Shown here in pieces: positions 35,401-44,347 of a DNA stretch of 64,000 nt. The translations under genes and the position numbers were made by a program. Origin of the DNA: Glandiceps talaboti (lineage: Eukaryota; Hemichordata; Enteropneusta; Spengelidae). The stretch lies in the NCBI RefSeq assembly GCF_964340395.1, contig NC_135565.1, positions 8,462,742 to 8,526,741 on the forward strand, given 5' to 3'. How positions within the stretch are numbered: the first letter of the stretch is position 1; each line of letters begins with the position of its first letter. The notes beneath the pieces were generated by a model, which was given only the letters and a program-made list of their open reading frames with translations, was not told the DNA's origin and did not search any database.

Positions 35401-38400
35401 CAGAGTAAAGTGTTTAATTGGTGCTAGCTGTACTAGATTAATTCGACAGTGCCCATAGAGTATTCAGATCTTAATGACTGTTAGAGGAAATCAACGAAGA
35501 ATGAAAACCCATCAAACTATATTCCATAAGTACATTTCATAGAATCCAAAATCGATACTAATTTTTCTTTGTGGCGCCAAAAGAAGTTACCAAGCATTAC
35601 AAAAATAGCGCTAATCGTATTGTATTAGAACTGTCAAATTCGTAACATTCAAAAAATAAAAGGTTTACCCATATGCCAATCCATATTTGTTACCTATGCA
35701 ATGTGAACCATAATTTTAATGTCGCAATGTACAATGTCTAACAAATTCATTATTCAGCCAATAATGTGTTTGAATATTTGAATTCGTGACATTTAATTAT
35801 TTTTTAACAAATTACTTCCACAGCTCATACTACAAAAAAACCTTCTTTCGAATAATCCGAACTAATATGCAACACTTTCTTATGAAACATAAAATATAAG
35901 AACAAACATAACGAAGTATGAGATTAAATTTAATGTACATGTTGCTTTTGAAAATTTACCATACAATATATCTGTACATCCAAGTGTCTTGTATAGACAT
36001 TGTGATCACATATATGCTAGTTTGCCAGCGTCCACGACTTTTACAGTGTACGTGTACGTATACGTGGCAACGTAGAAGCTACTAATGGCATAAATAGATT
36101 TAAAAAAACAACATAGTGCCGGCTGATTGATAAGGGACACTTGGGGAGGTAATTCCTTGTTTCTCTATATGGTTTGCAAAAACCTTTCGATTCCCCATTC
36201 AACACCATTAGTATCACTTTATCAGTATTAGTACATATGTACGGTGATATTTGCACCTAAGGACAGGCATGATATTGGTATTTTCACAGCATTTTATACC
36301 GGAAACATCACTGCATACATATTACTGTATGCAAATGAGCGCACGCATGTTCGATACACATGAACTCACTTGAAAGCCCAGTTATATTTTATTTAAATGA
36401 AGTTTGATGGTTTTGGATAAAGACACATGTTCGTTACCAGCCGCAAACTCAATGTCTTCTGTAAAGCAAACAATGTCAGCCATTGAATTATTTTCCCCCA
36501 TTCGTGGAAAATTCTGAGCTTACATACATGATATCCCTTAATTGGTTAATTAAATAGGCAAAGGACTCACTCAATAATATGATATGTGCGCTTTATTATA
36601 GTCGGTGCATGTATACAACTATTAAACTTGTATTATCAAGTTCAGTCTCTAAAAAGGAAACTCGCCTTTGATAACATGGACTAGACATACGAATAAAATA
36701 TTGGAGGTTTTGACTTATGCAGGAAGTGTTGAATTGCAACAGCAACTATGGCCGCCTTTCTGTCAGATTTGGACATATGTCGTTATATTAACTGATGTGC
36801 AGATGTACCTTATCGCCCGTGTGTGACCAATACAGAACAAGTGATGTAGAAACAAGTTGATGTGAGGTAGAACGACTGAAATAAGGCATAATCCATGTTG
36901 TATGTTGAAATACAATAGCACGGCTTTTGCATATAGCTTTGAACAAACTAATTCAATACAAGTGTCAAACATGTAATATTATATTTTGCTAAGCATACCA
37001 TACAGACGGTTTGTTTTATCGAATATCAGAATTCTGTACACATACGTTTTTCGCATCTCATTCCAGAATATCCCATAGGACATATACAAGTGTATTCCTT
37101 GTAGATAACAATACAAGTACCACCATTAAAGCAGGTCTCATTAGCACATATACTGTTGTCTGGAAAGTCTGACAATATAAAGCGATTTTAGGGTTGATAA
37201 CTTTTCATTCTGTTATTCATAATTTCTCTACTCTATTCAAAGGTCACTTGTATTGATTACTGCTATGAATTTGCATATTGGTTAATTAACCAGCAGCCGA
37301 TAATCCAATAATTAACCCATTCCCATCATCTATTTTTTCTAAACAGCTACCCCTCCCCATAAACTGTTCGGATTATCCTGAAATAGTGAATTGAATTGTA
37401 ATACTAAATATCAGCCATTAACACTTACTATCAAACCAGGGAGACCATACAGTTTCATTTCGGTTGTACGAAGTTTTCACATGTCACACAACGTTTTTGT
37501 TACGAATTTCACAGACACAATACAGACACTGGTGTCGCGCATGCACATAAAGTGTTATATTTGATCTTACTGTGAACAAATATAAACAGTTTTGTATTTG
37601 AATCTTCGTTGTTTCATCGGATAGTCATGTTGATTTGTGTTTACAGTGAGGTAGAATGTATCATTTCAGGTGTTTGCGTGATATCAGTGTCTGTATTTAT
37701 ATGTATATATTTCGGAGCAAAACACCTTGTGTGAGGCATGAAAAACATGGTTCCCTCTATAGCTAATTTACTCTATAGCTGAACACTTTCAAAAGAAGAT
37801 CACTCGAGTAATCCACCCCACCCCATCCCTTCCCAAGAAACTGACAATTTCCGAAAAGACAATTGACAGGAAGCTTATATGCCAAATGAAATTACTCCTT
37901 TTTTATTCAATCATGTAAATTACCTGCATATTACTGTGACGAATAAAAAAGAACAAAACTATTGAAAGTTTATTTTAAATCACACCCATCACAACGATCC
38001 CCAGGTCCATAGCCGATGTCACAATAATCCATAACGTACGATTCAACTTCCGTTGGACAAAATACTGTAACTGTGTCGTTGGAATAATTTCTACAAAAAT
38101 TTTGTTCACTCAAGCCCCGAGCATAAAGGTAATCCTCGTCTTCTAATGTATAGTAACGACGCACGAATTCTTTCCAAGGTTGACAGATCTTACCAGAGCG
38201 TGATGTTGCAAGAGTACCCCGATAGTCCATGCCATGTGGATGCCAATAACAGTCATCTACACCTCCTGTAAAATCATTATACTATGTTGTTTCAAAAGAC
38301 ACGTACAAATAAATACATACATACATACATACATACATACATACATACATACATACATACCTCCTGTTATTGGGCAATGCCTGTTGGATGGTTGATAAAT

Positions 38401-38773
38401 AAATAAATACATACATACATACATACATACATACATACATACATACATACATACAGAGACATTACATATTAATTAAATGTATCAATGAAATGACTCGCCG
38501 TTGATATGAAATAGATAAGGGAGATACATTGATATATTATAATATCACAGCGAATATAGATCTTCGCTCGGGAGCACGTTCTACGCAAATAATTGATTCA
38601 ATGCCCTGTTGATGACTTTCTCTATACTAGGTTGGAGTTTTGAGTACACAACCACATTACACCTTTATACAACACCTACTTACATGACAGTTAAACGCAG
38701 TATTCAACAAATTAATTGCCCGTCTACAGATACCCTTTTACAAACAGAAAGGCATTTGCATGTCACTGTTTTC

Positions 38774-38846
<73 letters not shown>

Positions 38847-38865
38847 AGGGTAGAAGAAAATATAT

Positions 38866-38917
<52 letters not shown>

Positions 38918-41496
38918 AATTCATCGAAGGAGTGATAATGTATTCACAGCCAACAAACAATATTATTAATCCGGGTATGCAAGTGAAAGTCTACATTTAA
39001 ACTCTACAAATCTTCGAGAAAGAAATTAAACGAGAGGCTTTCTTTCTTGTTTATTAAAAAAAATTAATTTGGATCGGAAATCTATACCTTATAACACTAA
39101 GTATTTCAGAAGTACAATTATGAAGACACTTACCACAGTCAGTGTAGACTTCGACTTCAATGACCCGAAGTGATCGCATTTGTGAACTCTTCTTAAATCC
39201 GTTTGTCAGGGTTATACCATCTAAGTATATTTCACAATAAATGTGAATCCAAGTAAACCACTCACCGGTGAAGTCAATCCACACATAGTTTGAATAACCC
39301 TTAGTAAGTATATGTTCGTTTAATCTATCACCACAATAATATACACGATTTTCGTCTATTGCGGTGTTATCATTCAACATTTGCGTAACGTACAGACCGT
39401 CTAGAAGTGAGACTGAATGCAAACCACAAAAGGTATACTTAAACACTAACAGTTTATATCAGAATGGATAAACGGTTAATTAATTAATCAAAGCCTACCA
39501 ACAACAATAATTACATATACACATTTTCACAAAATACTTCCGGTAGTTTATTGTGATCTTATCGAAATCTATTCTTGATGGAGAAATGCACTACAGAAAA
39601 AACGTGACTTAAATTAGGTCTAGGGTCAGAAGAACCTAGTGTCATTTTTTCTCAAAATACTACTAGCATTTTTTGTAGTTACAATAAAAGTCCAACATGA
39701 TGAGGGAAATATGCCCCCCCCCCAAAAAAAAAAGGGGGGGGAAGAGAAAAAATAACAATAAAAAGACTCTTTAATATATGACAATATAAACGTTACGAAA
39801 TCACTTATTTGTTCAAGAACCAGATTTGTAAAGTTTTTCTGATTGGAGTTCTACTAATTGTACTCTGCATATTGTTCCATGATTCTGAACCATCAACCTG
39901 GCATTCTATAGAGCAATTTTATCTCAGAGTACATGGGGAGCCCCGTCTGGTATTGTAATGATGTGTATACTTTACTTTGCGAAAAAACTATTATCATATT
40001 TGTAATATTCCACTGAAACCATTTCATAAACTTACTTTGTGACTGATAGATACATAGTCTAATGAGTTGCACTATGTATTTTCGACCCAATGTCACTGTT
40101 AGGTAAGGATAGAACTTTGTGTTTTCATAAAAACACTTCTCTTGATCCCAATATACTTTATTCATCTTGGATTCAAATCGCACATATGTTCCATCTATGC
40201 TAGGCCTGAATGCTGTACCTCCCCAGGCAATATCTTTCTCTGAGTTTTTTGATGTGGGATATCTTCCATCAGTTGCTGTCCATACGTTGTACAGGTCCCC
40301 TTCAGTATATTGCTTTAATGCCACATTGTACACGGCTGTAAACATTAAAGATATGAACAAGAGTCAAAGTATTCTTGGCGCCACACTCAACTGCGGTATC
40401 TGCCACCCCAGTGAGTTTGGCAAGATGCATATCGACGCAGTGAAAACTCAAATGGAAGTATTATCGGATTCGTGAAAGTGAGTGTGATTCAAGCGACGAA
40501 AACGACTTTGAATGATGTTTAACTTTAACTTTTTTGTTGTTGTTTCACATCTAACTATTGACTGCATGCTGGTATATCTCTTATGGAATCACTTTTGGAA
40601 TTTGATTACGTGCATTCGGATTATATGACAAGATTAATTTGATAAACTGTTGCGATATATTAACCGACGCCAGTCTCACTTGAGTATGTTTTTAAGACCG
40701 ATTTTTCATCCACAACTGTTTACATTACCTTTTTAATAATACATGGCATTTTTAAAACAGTTCTGTTTTTGTATTATCTATCAATATAGCTCCAGATTCC
40801 AGGTTGATTTCGGTCAATATAGAAAACAGTTTGGGGTTGTTTCCTGTCAATACCGTAATATATACGGACCGCTACGTAATCACCACCTTCTCCATTTAAT
40901 ATGATGTAACACGCGTTAGTCGAATGCACAAGGTATATGATACATGTATGTATGTATGTATGTATGTATGTATGTATGTATGTATGTATGTGTGTGTGTT
41001 TGTGTGTGTGTGTATGTATGTATGTATGTATGTTTGTATGTAGCTACCTGCGTATGTTTTATGATCGTGAGTTTAATATTACACCAACCTTGTTTTCGTG
41101 TTTTAAAACAAACCCTCTCCCTTTCATCCCAACAACATCCAATTGCATGGCATTCATCCCTGTCCATATGGTGCAAGTTACACATAATCCTGAATTTTGG
41201 AGCAGTCCAACATTCTCAAATGGAAAAGAAATGTTTATAAAATTAAACGATTAGACATGCTGTTAACGTTTACCGACACCTTGGTGTAAGTTACACTGTT
41301 AACTGTAAACCAACGCAAAACACGAATTGAACTATATTCTTTTACTTTTACTTGTACATACATATACACACAGTGTGTTGTCAAAAATGAATTTCATTAA
41401 ATAATTTATTTGTTAGGATGCAAAAGTATGCTTACCTTGATCAATGGCAGTGGATGTTTGATATTATACTAGTACACAAAATATCATTAAGAACAT
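18962..41496 (-). CDS. Left copy: multi-module LRR/LDLa-type GPCR gene (about 28 exons), 5' half damaged
   Basis: Spliced gene predicted from conserved GT/AG sites, unbroken phases and exon-by-exon identity of length with the right copy. Order: signal peptide, trefoil, fucolectin/F5-8C-like, kringle, EGF, Link/C-lectin-like, F5/8C, PAN, CUB, C-type lectin, seven LDLa, LRR N-cap, LRRs, Cys hinge and 7TM. The membrane part belongs with LGR type C / relaxin-receptor and GRL101-like receptors, which couple G proteins after ligand contact with LDLa and LRR modules. The added lectin, kringle and CUB modules suggest glycan or protein binding outside the cell (inference). Three defects are seen: TAA in exon 1, lost donor after exon 5 and truncated exon 11. 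Because module exons are phase 1 to 1, skipping exon 11 keeps frame. This is either a decaying duplicate or a receptor started from another first exon. The ligand cannot be told. Confidence 0.8.
20197..20268 (-). CDS. Left copy exon 28: LRR
   Basis: A 72-bp, 24-residue LRR exon in phase 2 ([22 protein letters not shown]), with acceptor TTTTTACAG and donor GTAAGT. Confidence 0.88.
20457..20517. repeat. Near-perfect 25-bp-stem hairpin in LRR intron
   Basis: Arms 20457-20481 and 20493-20517 pair with one mismatch around an 11-base AT loop. The arm includes ATATTTTGAGAAAGTCATTA. No copy was noticed elsewhere in the window. Confidence 0.8.
20637..20760. repeat. GATT/GACT mixed tetranucleotide tract
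   Basis: Alternating blocks of GACT, GATT and GATC units in the intron between two LRR exons. Confidence 0.8.
21638..21709 (-). CDS. Left copy exon 27: LRR
   Basis: A 72-bp LRR exon, [20 protein letters not shown] type, phase 2 at both ends, acceptor TTACTTAG, donor GTAAGT. Confidence 0.88.
22041..22112 (-). CDS. Left copy exon 26: LRR
   Basis: A 72-bp LRR exon, [20 protein letters not shown] type, same phase. Only this 24-residue exon size is used for the regular repeats. Confidence 0.88.
22454..22525 (-). CDS. Left copy exon 25: LRR
   Basis: A 72-bp LRR exon, [19 protein letters not shown] type, acceptor TTTACAG, donor GTAAGT. Confidence 0.88.
22652..22729 (-). CDS. Left copy exon 24: degenerate first LRR
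   Basis: A 78-bp exon in phase 2, with good acceptor (ATATCGCAG) and donor (GTAAGT). The encoded 26 residues (with [17 protein letters not shown]) keep little of the LRR consensus. Its phase and place make it the junction between the N-cap and the regular repeats. Confidence 0.75.
23181..23283 (-). CDS. Left copy exon 23: LRR N-terminal cap (LRRNT)
   Basis: It encodes [17 protein letters not shown], the Cys pattern of an LRR N-cap. It enters in phase 1 from the LDLa series and leaves in phase 2 into the LRR exons. Confidence 0.88.
23425..23544 (-). CDS. Left copy exon 22: LDLa 7
   Basis: A 120-bp phase 1 to 1 exon. Cys spacing and the [16 protein letters not shown] end fit an LDLa module. 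The acidic SDE calcium site is altered to YDE. The equivalent right-copy exon lies beyond the window. Confidence 0.85.
24848..24970 (-). CDS. Left copy exon 21: LDLa 6
   Basis: A 123-bp phase 1 to 1 exon: [20 protein letters not shown], then a KEDEHAALC ending. Nearly identical to right exon 21 (63420-63542). Confidence 0.9.
25259..25399 (-). CDS. Left copy exon 20: LDLa 5 (variant)
   Basis: A 141-bp phase 1 to 1 exon. The first half is LDLa-like ([18 protein letters not shown]). The second half is longer and lacks the usual DGSDE, ending [11 protein letters not shown]. Confidence 0.85.
25701..25823 (-). CDS. Left copy exon 19: LDLa 4
   Basis: A 123-bp phase 1 to 1 exon: [20 protein letters not shown], then VPDEGDNC. 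Its acceptor TTCTGTACAG is shared with the right copy. Confidence 0.88.
26295..26420 (-). CDS. Left copy exon 18: LDLa 3, MITE fused to its acceptor
   Basis: A 126-bp phase 1 to 1 exon with [20 protein letters not shown] and DGTDEINC. The acceptor ends CTTTTCGTTAG, which lies at the edge of MITE copy 2. The donor is GTTAGC, where the right copy has GTAAGC. Confidence 0.88.
26424..26656 (+). mobile_element. MITE, family A, copy 2, abutting a splice acceptor
   Basis: Same interior as copies 1 and 3. The far end is intact (GACTTTTCGTATAGTGTT). The end next to the LDLa 3 exon is partly worn (ACGAAAAGAACAC). The right copy has the uninterrupted site at 61741-61795, so this insertion followed the duplication. 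Confidence 0.8.
27010..27126 (-). CDS. Left copy exon 17: LDLa 2
   Basis: A 117-bp phase 1 to 1 exon: [20 protein letters not shown], then DSSDERDC, a canonical calcium-binding end. The base before the donor is T where the right copy has G, changing the junction codon to Cys. Confidence 0.88.
27647..27754 (-). CDS. Left copy exon 16: LDLa 1
   Basis: A 108-bp phase 1 to 1 exon: [20 protein letters not shown], then DGSDEDSC, with all six Cys. Confidence 0.9.
27905..27981. repeat. (CATA)n/(CATG)n microsatellite
   Basis: CATACATA units flanked by CATG units in an intron. The mirrored place in the right copy (60588-60627) also has TATG units. Confidence 0.85.
28001..28566. mobile_element. TIR element, family B, left-arm copy (with a second partial copy)
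   Basis: It begins GAGAGGTTTAGATAGACG at 28001. The body matches the 16.7-17.9 kb copy up to about 28391. From about 28436 a second partial copy repeats the GCGCGTTGAGATTGCCTGTC-like segment. The right arm has its counterpart at about 60130-60569. Confidence 0.6.
28740..28838 (-). pseudogene. Dead equivalent of right-copy tentative exon 15
   Basis: It aligns with 59836-59937 (TTGGTTGCTCCTCG shared), but the acceptor ATAG is ATAA, a TAA follows TCG and the donor is gone. Its loss does not shift frame, because the right-copy exon is phase 1 to 1. Confidence 0.45.
29139..29290 (-). CDS. Left copy exon 14: C-type lectin, third part
   Basis: A 152-bp exon encoding [15 protein letters not shown], then [22 protein letters not shown] followed by WQD matches the galactose-type calcium and sugar site of C-type lectin domains. 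Confidence 0.9.
29382..29424. repeat. (TATG)n microsatellite
   Basis: About ten TATG units in the lectin-exon intron. The right copy has (CATA)n and a long (TA)n in the same intron. Confidence 0.85.
29491..29572 (-). CDS. Left copy exon 13: C-type lectin, second part
   Basis: An 82-bp exon, phase 1 in and phase 2 out: [20 protein letters not shown], then [12 protein letters not shown] and the TDW motif are typical of the lectin long-loop region. Confidence 0.9.
29730..29936 (-). CDS. Left copy exon 12: C-type lectin, first part
   Basis: A 207-bp phase 1 to 1 exon: [20 protein letters not shown], with the conserved [18 protein letters not shown] helix region. No frame damage. Confidence 0.9.
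30235..30572 (-). CDS. Left copy exon 11: CUB domain, truncated
   Basis: The exon opens normally ([17 protein letters not shown]) and follows right exon 11 through SNFNQLY. Near 30251 homology stops, and unrelated sequence reads KQGRL and TAA. The last CUB strands and the normal donor are missing. The next bases hold GACAGACAG-type repeat. Skipping this phase 1 to 1 exon would keep the downstream frame. Confidence 0.75.
30846..31130 (-). CDS. Left copy exon 10: PAN/apple-like domain
   Basis: A 285-bp phase 1 to 1 exon with [20 protein letters not shown] and a later [11 protein letters not shown]. The C-x3-C-x7-C spacing fits PAN/apple modules. Confidence 0.85.
31188..31269. repeat. 41-bp direct tandem duplication in the intron before the PAN exon
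   Basis: AACAGTAACAGAATACATTA with its flank is present twice back to back. The right copy has a single version near 55845-55885, so the duplication is specific to the left arm. Confidence 0.85.
32073..32226 (-). CDS. Left copy exon 9: F5/8C discoidin, second part
   Basis: A 154-bp exon: [20 protein letters not shown], then [12 protein letters not shown] and LELYGCP. The ARY-RIQP and ELYGC motifs end a classical F5/8 type C fold. Confidence 0.92.
32664..33040 (-). CDS. Left copy exon 8: F5/8C discoidin, first part
   Basis: A 377-bp exon. The acceptor ACAACCAG is the only nearby one giving an open frame with the previous exon. It encodes [19 protein letters not shown], then [20 protein letters not shown] and [16 protein letters not shown], the WxxVDL/TGI/YSxDG series of F5/8C in varied form. 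Confidence 0.92.
33620..33970. repeat. Intronic repeat with internal CTAGCAG-GGGCTAATAGCGG copies
   Basis: GGGCTAATAGCGGCT occurs twice (about 33843 and 33943), with related sequence between. The block matches 53755-53890 in inverted orientation in the right copy, so it was already there before the duplication. Confidence 0.6.
34659..34940 (-). CDS. Left copy exon 7: Link/C-type-lectin-like module
   Basis: A 282-bp phase 1 to 1 exon. [20 protein letters not shown], then [20 protein letters not shown] and NVLCVPK, resemble the A-C-x3-GA-LA...AW-x-G...DG-V pattern of Link and C-lectin folds. Only two Cys are seen, so the family call is tentative. Confidence 0.75.
35000..37040. other. Long intron between EGF and Link-like exons
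   Basis: No exon is predicted. Scattered similarity to right-copy intron 51612-52555 (for example the CACCGGATTTCTCAA region at about 35330 inverted) shows shared ancestry. Confidence 0.5.
37046..37168 (-). CDS. Left copy exon 6: EGF domain
   Basis: A 123-bp phase 1 to 1 exon: [20 protein letters not shown], then [13 protein letters not shown], with six Cys in EGF spacing and no calcium-binding N-terminal D-x-D/N-E. Confidence 0.92.
37970..38265 (-). CDS. Left copy exon 5: kringle domain with lost splice donor
   Basis: The kringle is open with all six Cys ([48 protein letters not shown]). Where the right copy has TTGCA|GTGAGT, this copy has TTGTGATGGGTGTG, so the frame runs on as DGCDLK to a TAA. 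A weak in-phase GTGATG lies just before the last Cys codon and might serve, at the cost of that Cys. Confidence 0.82.
38317..38455. repeat. Two (CATA)n microsatellites
   Basis: CATA tracts at about 38316-38360 and 38405-38454 in the intron upstream of the kringle exon. Confidence 0.9.
38772..38911. repeat. (TA)n microsatellite carrying one arm of the GTTGAGGGTAG hairpin unit
   Basis: TA tracts flank 38843-38861, which equals the left arm of the hairpin at 1161-1181. Confidence 0.85.
39134..39400 (-). CDS. Left copy exon 4: first discoidin-like domain, second part
   Basis: A 267-bp phase 1 to 1 exon: [20 protein letters not shown], then [20 protein letters not shown] and [13 protein letters not shown]. 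The W-D-T/L-x-W and I-E-V-E-V ends match fucolectin/F5-8C-like folds. Confidence 0.85.
39711..39741. repeat. C10-A10-G8 homopolymer triplet
   Basis: C run 39714-39723, A run 39724-39733, G run 39734-39741. The C and G runs can pair across the A loop. Confidence 0.85.
40036..40335 (-). CDS. Left copy exon 3: first discoidin-like domain, first part
   Basis: A 300-bp phase 1 to 1 exon: [20 protein letters not shown], then [10 protein letters not shown] and [18 protein letters not shown]. The NVAL...ATDG opening and LG-x-Y-x-V-x-x-I-R-L core are those of fucolectin/F5-8C domains. Confidence 0.88.
40943..41045. repeat. (TATG)n/(TG)n microsatellite
   Basis: TATG units interrupted by TG dinucleotides, in intron 2. 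The right copy has a longer (CATA)n in the same intron (45990-46182). Confidence 0.9.
41089..41214 (-). CDS. Left copy exon 2: trefoil (P-type) domain
   Basis: A 126-bp phase 1 to 1 exon: [20 protein letters not shown], then [16 protein letters not shown]. Six Cys with the GCCWD core define a trefoil module. Confidence 0.92.
41436..41496 (-). CDS. Left copy exon 1: signal-peptide exon with in-frame TAA
   Basis: From the conserved ATG (41494-41496) the frame reads [10 protein letters not shown] and then TAA at 41464-41466, before QTSTAIDQ and a good donor GTAAG. The right copy has TTACAGCAA at that place. The first two Met codons of the right copy are also missing. As read, this exon cannot start the receptor. 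Confidence 0.8.
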
Positions 41497-41499
41497 TGT

Positions 41500-42660
41500 G
41501 GATTCTTGAATAGGCACATCGGACGGCCTCGAACTTACCAATCCACGTGTCGAACTTAAATTAACTGTCTGTGCATGCTATCAGAAAAAATGAATGATAA
41601 AGTGACAACATACATCTCATCCTTTAGGAGGGGGGGGGGATGATTCGGTATATTTTATAAAACGTCGGCACTATGATCACTGACAGTTTGAAGTACAGTT
41701 TTAGGCATTTTGTTGTATATAGACTTATTTCTTTTCATACTTTGCGATACTAATGGAGCTTTGAAATATATGGAGAACATGTCCTATGGGTTACTACTGT
41801 CACGAAAGAAGACCGCGTTCATGTTGTACAGAATGAAAGGGGCCACAGATGGAATTGTAATGTTTGCCGAGTTCACTTACATCGCTTTAAGAATTTTACC
41901 GACATACACTTCGAAAACATGGTCGAGTATTTATGCCAGATCTTACTTGCAACATAATTTACAAACCATCCATTTGATTACTTCTTTCTTGTTTTGTGTT
42001 TTTTATAATAGTTTTGGTTGCAGAGAGAACTTCTGAACAACGTAGAGCCATAGAATTTATCGAAATCATCCGTCATCACTTGCCTGACTTGTCAAGAGAA
42101 TATTTTTCTCCCATGAACGACCGAGGTCACTCAAAGCATCACGTACTTACGCAAACAAACAAACAAACAAACAAACAAACAAACGAACGCACACAAGCAC
42201 ACACACGCGCGCGCACACACACATTGCACGTTTAATTGACAAATTACATTTATTCTATGTTATATTAATTGATCATGTCGCCATTGTTCTCGTTAACACT
42301 GCGGAAACATGTCACGTGTAACCTTAAATATAGTTCTAGTTGGTACAGACAGATTGTTACAATGTAGCATTAACATTTATAGACATGGTTTTATTTGGTG
42401 AAAACGTATTCAATAAATTATGAGACACCATGTTTGTTTTCTAATATGAAATTAACACCAACTATTCTGATATTGTCGGTTTGTCGGTGTTCGATTGGTG
42501 GAGCCACCTCCCTCTTAACGTTGTGAGCAGAGTTCGAACCCATTCAGGGTTTGATTAAATTTACGACGCTGTAAGTAAGAAGAGTGTCATTCCGTTTGAT
42601 TCTACTGAGCAATGCAGGCTTTTCCCCGGGCACTCCGCCCCCCCCCCCTCTAACACTGAA
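41500..42660. promoter_or_regulatory. Left half of mirrored upstream region (candidate promoter)
   Basis: The region is inverted-homologous to about 43830-44900: for example 41697-41850 against 44600-44725, and CGAACCCATTCAGGGTTTGA near 42536 against its inverse near 43950. No TATA box is claimed. The ACAA and AC tracts at 42151-42225 are specific to this side. Confidence 0.5.
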
Positions 42661-43830
42661 CTCTCCTCTTGTTATTGGTCAAAGTATGTTGGATGATATA
42701 TATAATACATGATATTACAAAGTTTCGATAATTAATACATTTCCGAAACAATGTTGCAATTACACTCCCACAATTACTACAGACTCATAAATGCTAACTC
42801 AGGAGTGATTTTACATAAAAGAAATGAAGGTTGGATCAATTATGACATTGCAGACTGTAATTAAAATATTATACACGTACAGTATGTATCATCGGTTAAC
42901 CCCCCCCCCCCACCCCCCTTCAAAGATAAATCAGATGTAAGATTTTTTCGGGTCAGGACATTCTGTCTAAAGTGGTGTGACGACACGATTGTTGAAAAAA
43001 TGTGATTTTCTCTAATTTTGTCACTTACTTTTCTTTTTATTTATTTAGTAGTTTAGAGCAAGTGTGCATGTGGGGCAGATGTCATTTGCTTGTTCGTGTT
43101 TCACTCTGCAGTTGTCTTCACTGAAGTAGGGGTGGGTAATTTTGGTTTCCCCGGATCTCCAGACTGCGACGGTATTTAAGTAATGCGCGCACTGACCGGA
43201 AACATTTGTTTTGCCTTCTTTCGATTTTTTCTTCTTTTTTAAAGAGAAAAACGTGTTGCTAATACAAGTACAGCTATTGTAGGGATAAATCTTGCTGCTA
43301 AGTAAAAGGATTGTATTGGTATAAGGAACTTAAAAATATCATTGAAATGAATGGATATGATTCAAAATATTCACAAAATGATGAACATGAACAAAGGACG
43401 TAGGAGCTTTCACATAGGAATGCGAGTTCTCTATGACAAAATGACGGTCTTCAGATCAGATTTAGGACTAGTCCATTTACTTGAATATTAATATTTAGTA
43501 TTCATCTTGAATAAACTGAAGTGACAGTTATCACAAGCTTAAGTCAAATTTACCCACCTTTACCCAACCTTTACCCTACCTGTGTAGCTGTGACCCACCT
43601 AACCACCATCTCTGTCCAGGGGTAGTACGAGAGGTAGTACCACTTTTGACTATCTACAGCACACAGGTGAGAGGTCATCGGAGGTAAATGAAGTCAAAGG
43701 TGGAACGTCCTCTCATTCTCGCCACATTTACACATCCTCTGCCCAAGATTTACCCCGGTGGAAAGACATGCTCAAATATGACTTTTCGCATAGTGTTATT
43801 CATATGCCATCCAACAGACTTTGACCAATA
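42661..43830. other. Centre of the inverted duplication, little or no mirrored homology
   Basis: It contains C-rich runs at 42640 and 42901-42918 and MITE copy 3. No coding frame. It is the unique spacer between the arms. Confidence 0.5.
43541..43799 (-). mobile_element. MITE, family A, copy 3
   Basis: Reversed relative to copies 1 and 2. The right end ATGACTTTTCGCATAGTGTT gives the inverted terminus. The interior has CATTTACACATCCTCTGCCC and CACCATCTCTGTCCAGGGGT. It lies in the centre of the duplication with no mirror copy. Confidence 0.75.
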
Positions 43831-44246
43831 ACAGAAGGGCGGTTCAGTGTTAGAGCATGAGGAAACCGGAGTACCCGGGGAAAACCTGCGTTGTTCGGTA
43901 GAGTCAAACTGAACGACACCCTTCTTACTTACAGTGTCGAAAACTTAATCAAACCCAGAATGGGTTCGAACTCTGACCACAGTTGTAAGAAGTAGGTCGC
44001 TTGACCAGTCGAACACCGACAAATCGACAGTATCAGAAATGTTGGTTTTAATGTTATATAACACAACAAACATGATGCCTAACAAGTTATTGAAAGCAAC
44101 TTTCTCACCAAATAAATCATCTTTATAAATTTGAATGCTACATTATGACAGTATGTCTGTACCAACTAGAACTAGAGCTAAGGATACATATATTTGAGCA
44201 GAGTTAACGGGGAAAATGGCTAAATTTAATTTGTTTGAATATGTAG

Positions 44247-44249
<3 letters not shown>

Positions 44250-44328
<79 letters not shown>

Positions 44329-44347
44329 TGTGTGTGTGTGTGTGTGC
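44250..44347. repeat. (GA)n followed by (GT)n microsatellite
   Basis: About 38 GA units to 44326, then about ten GT units, in the right-arm upstream region. Confidence 0.95.

Noticed and set aside
40167-40475. 102-codon plus frame, matched by a minus frame at 46347-46619
   Set aside because: Antisense shadow of the discoidin-like exon in both copies. The similarity of the two frames only reflects the duplication.
41710-42235. Two plus frames of 108 and 79 codons upstream of the left copy
   Set aside because: The mirrored sequence at 44.4-44.75 kb is not open in the same frame, and neither has splice sites or a recognisable domain. Treated as upstream region.
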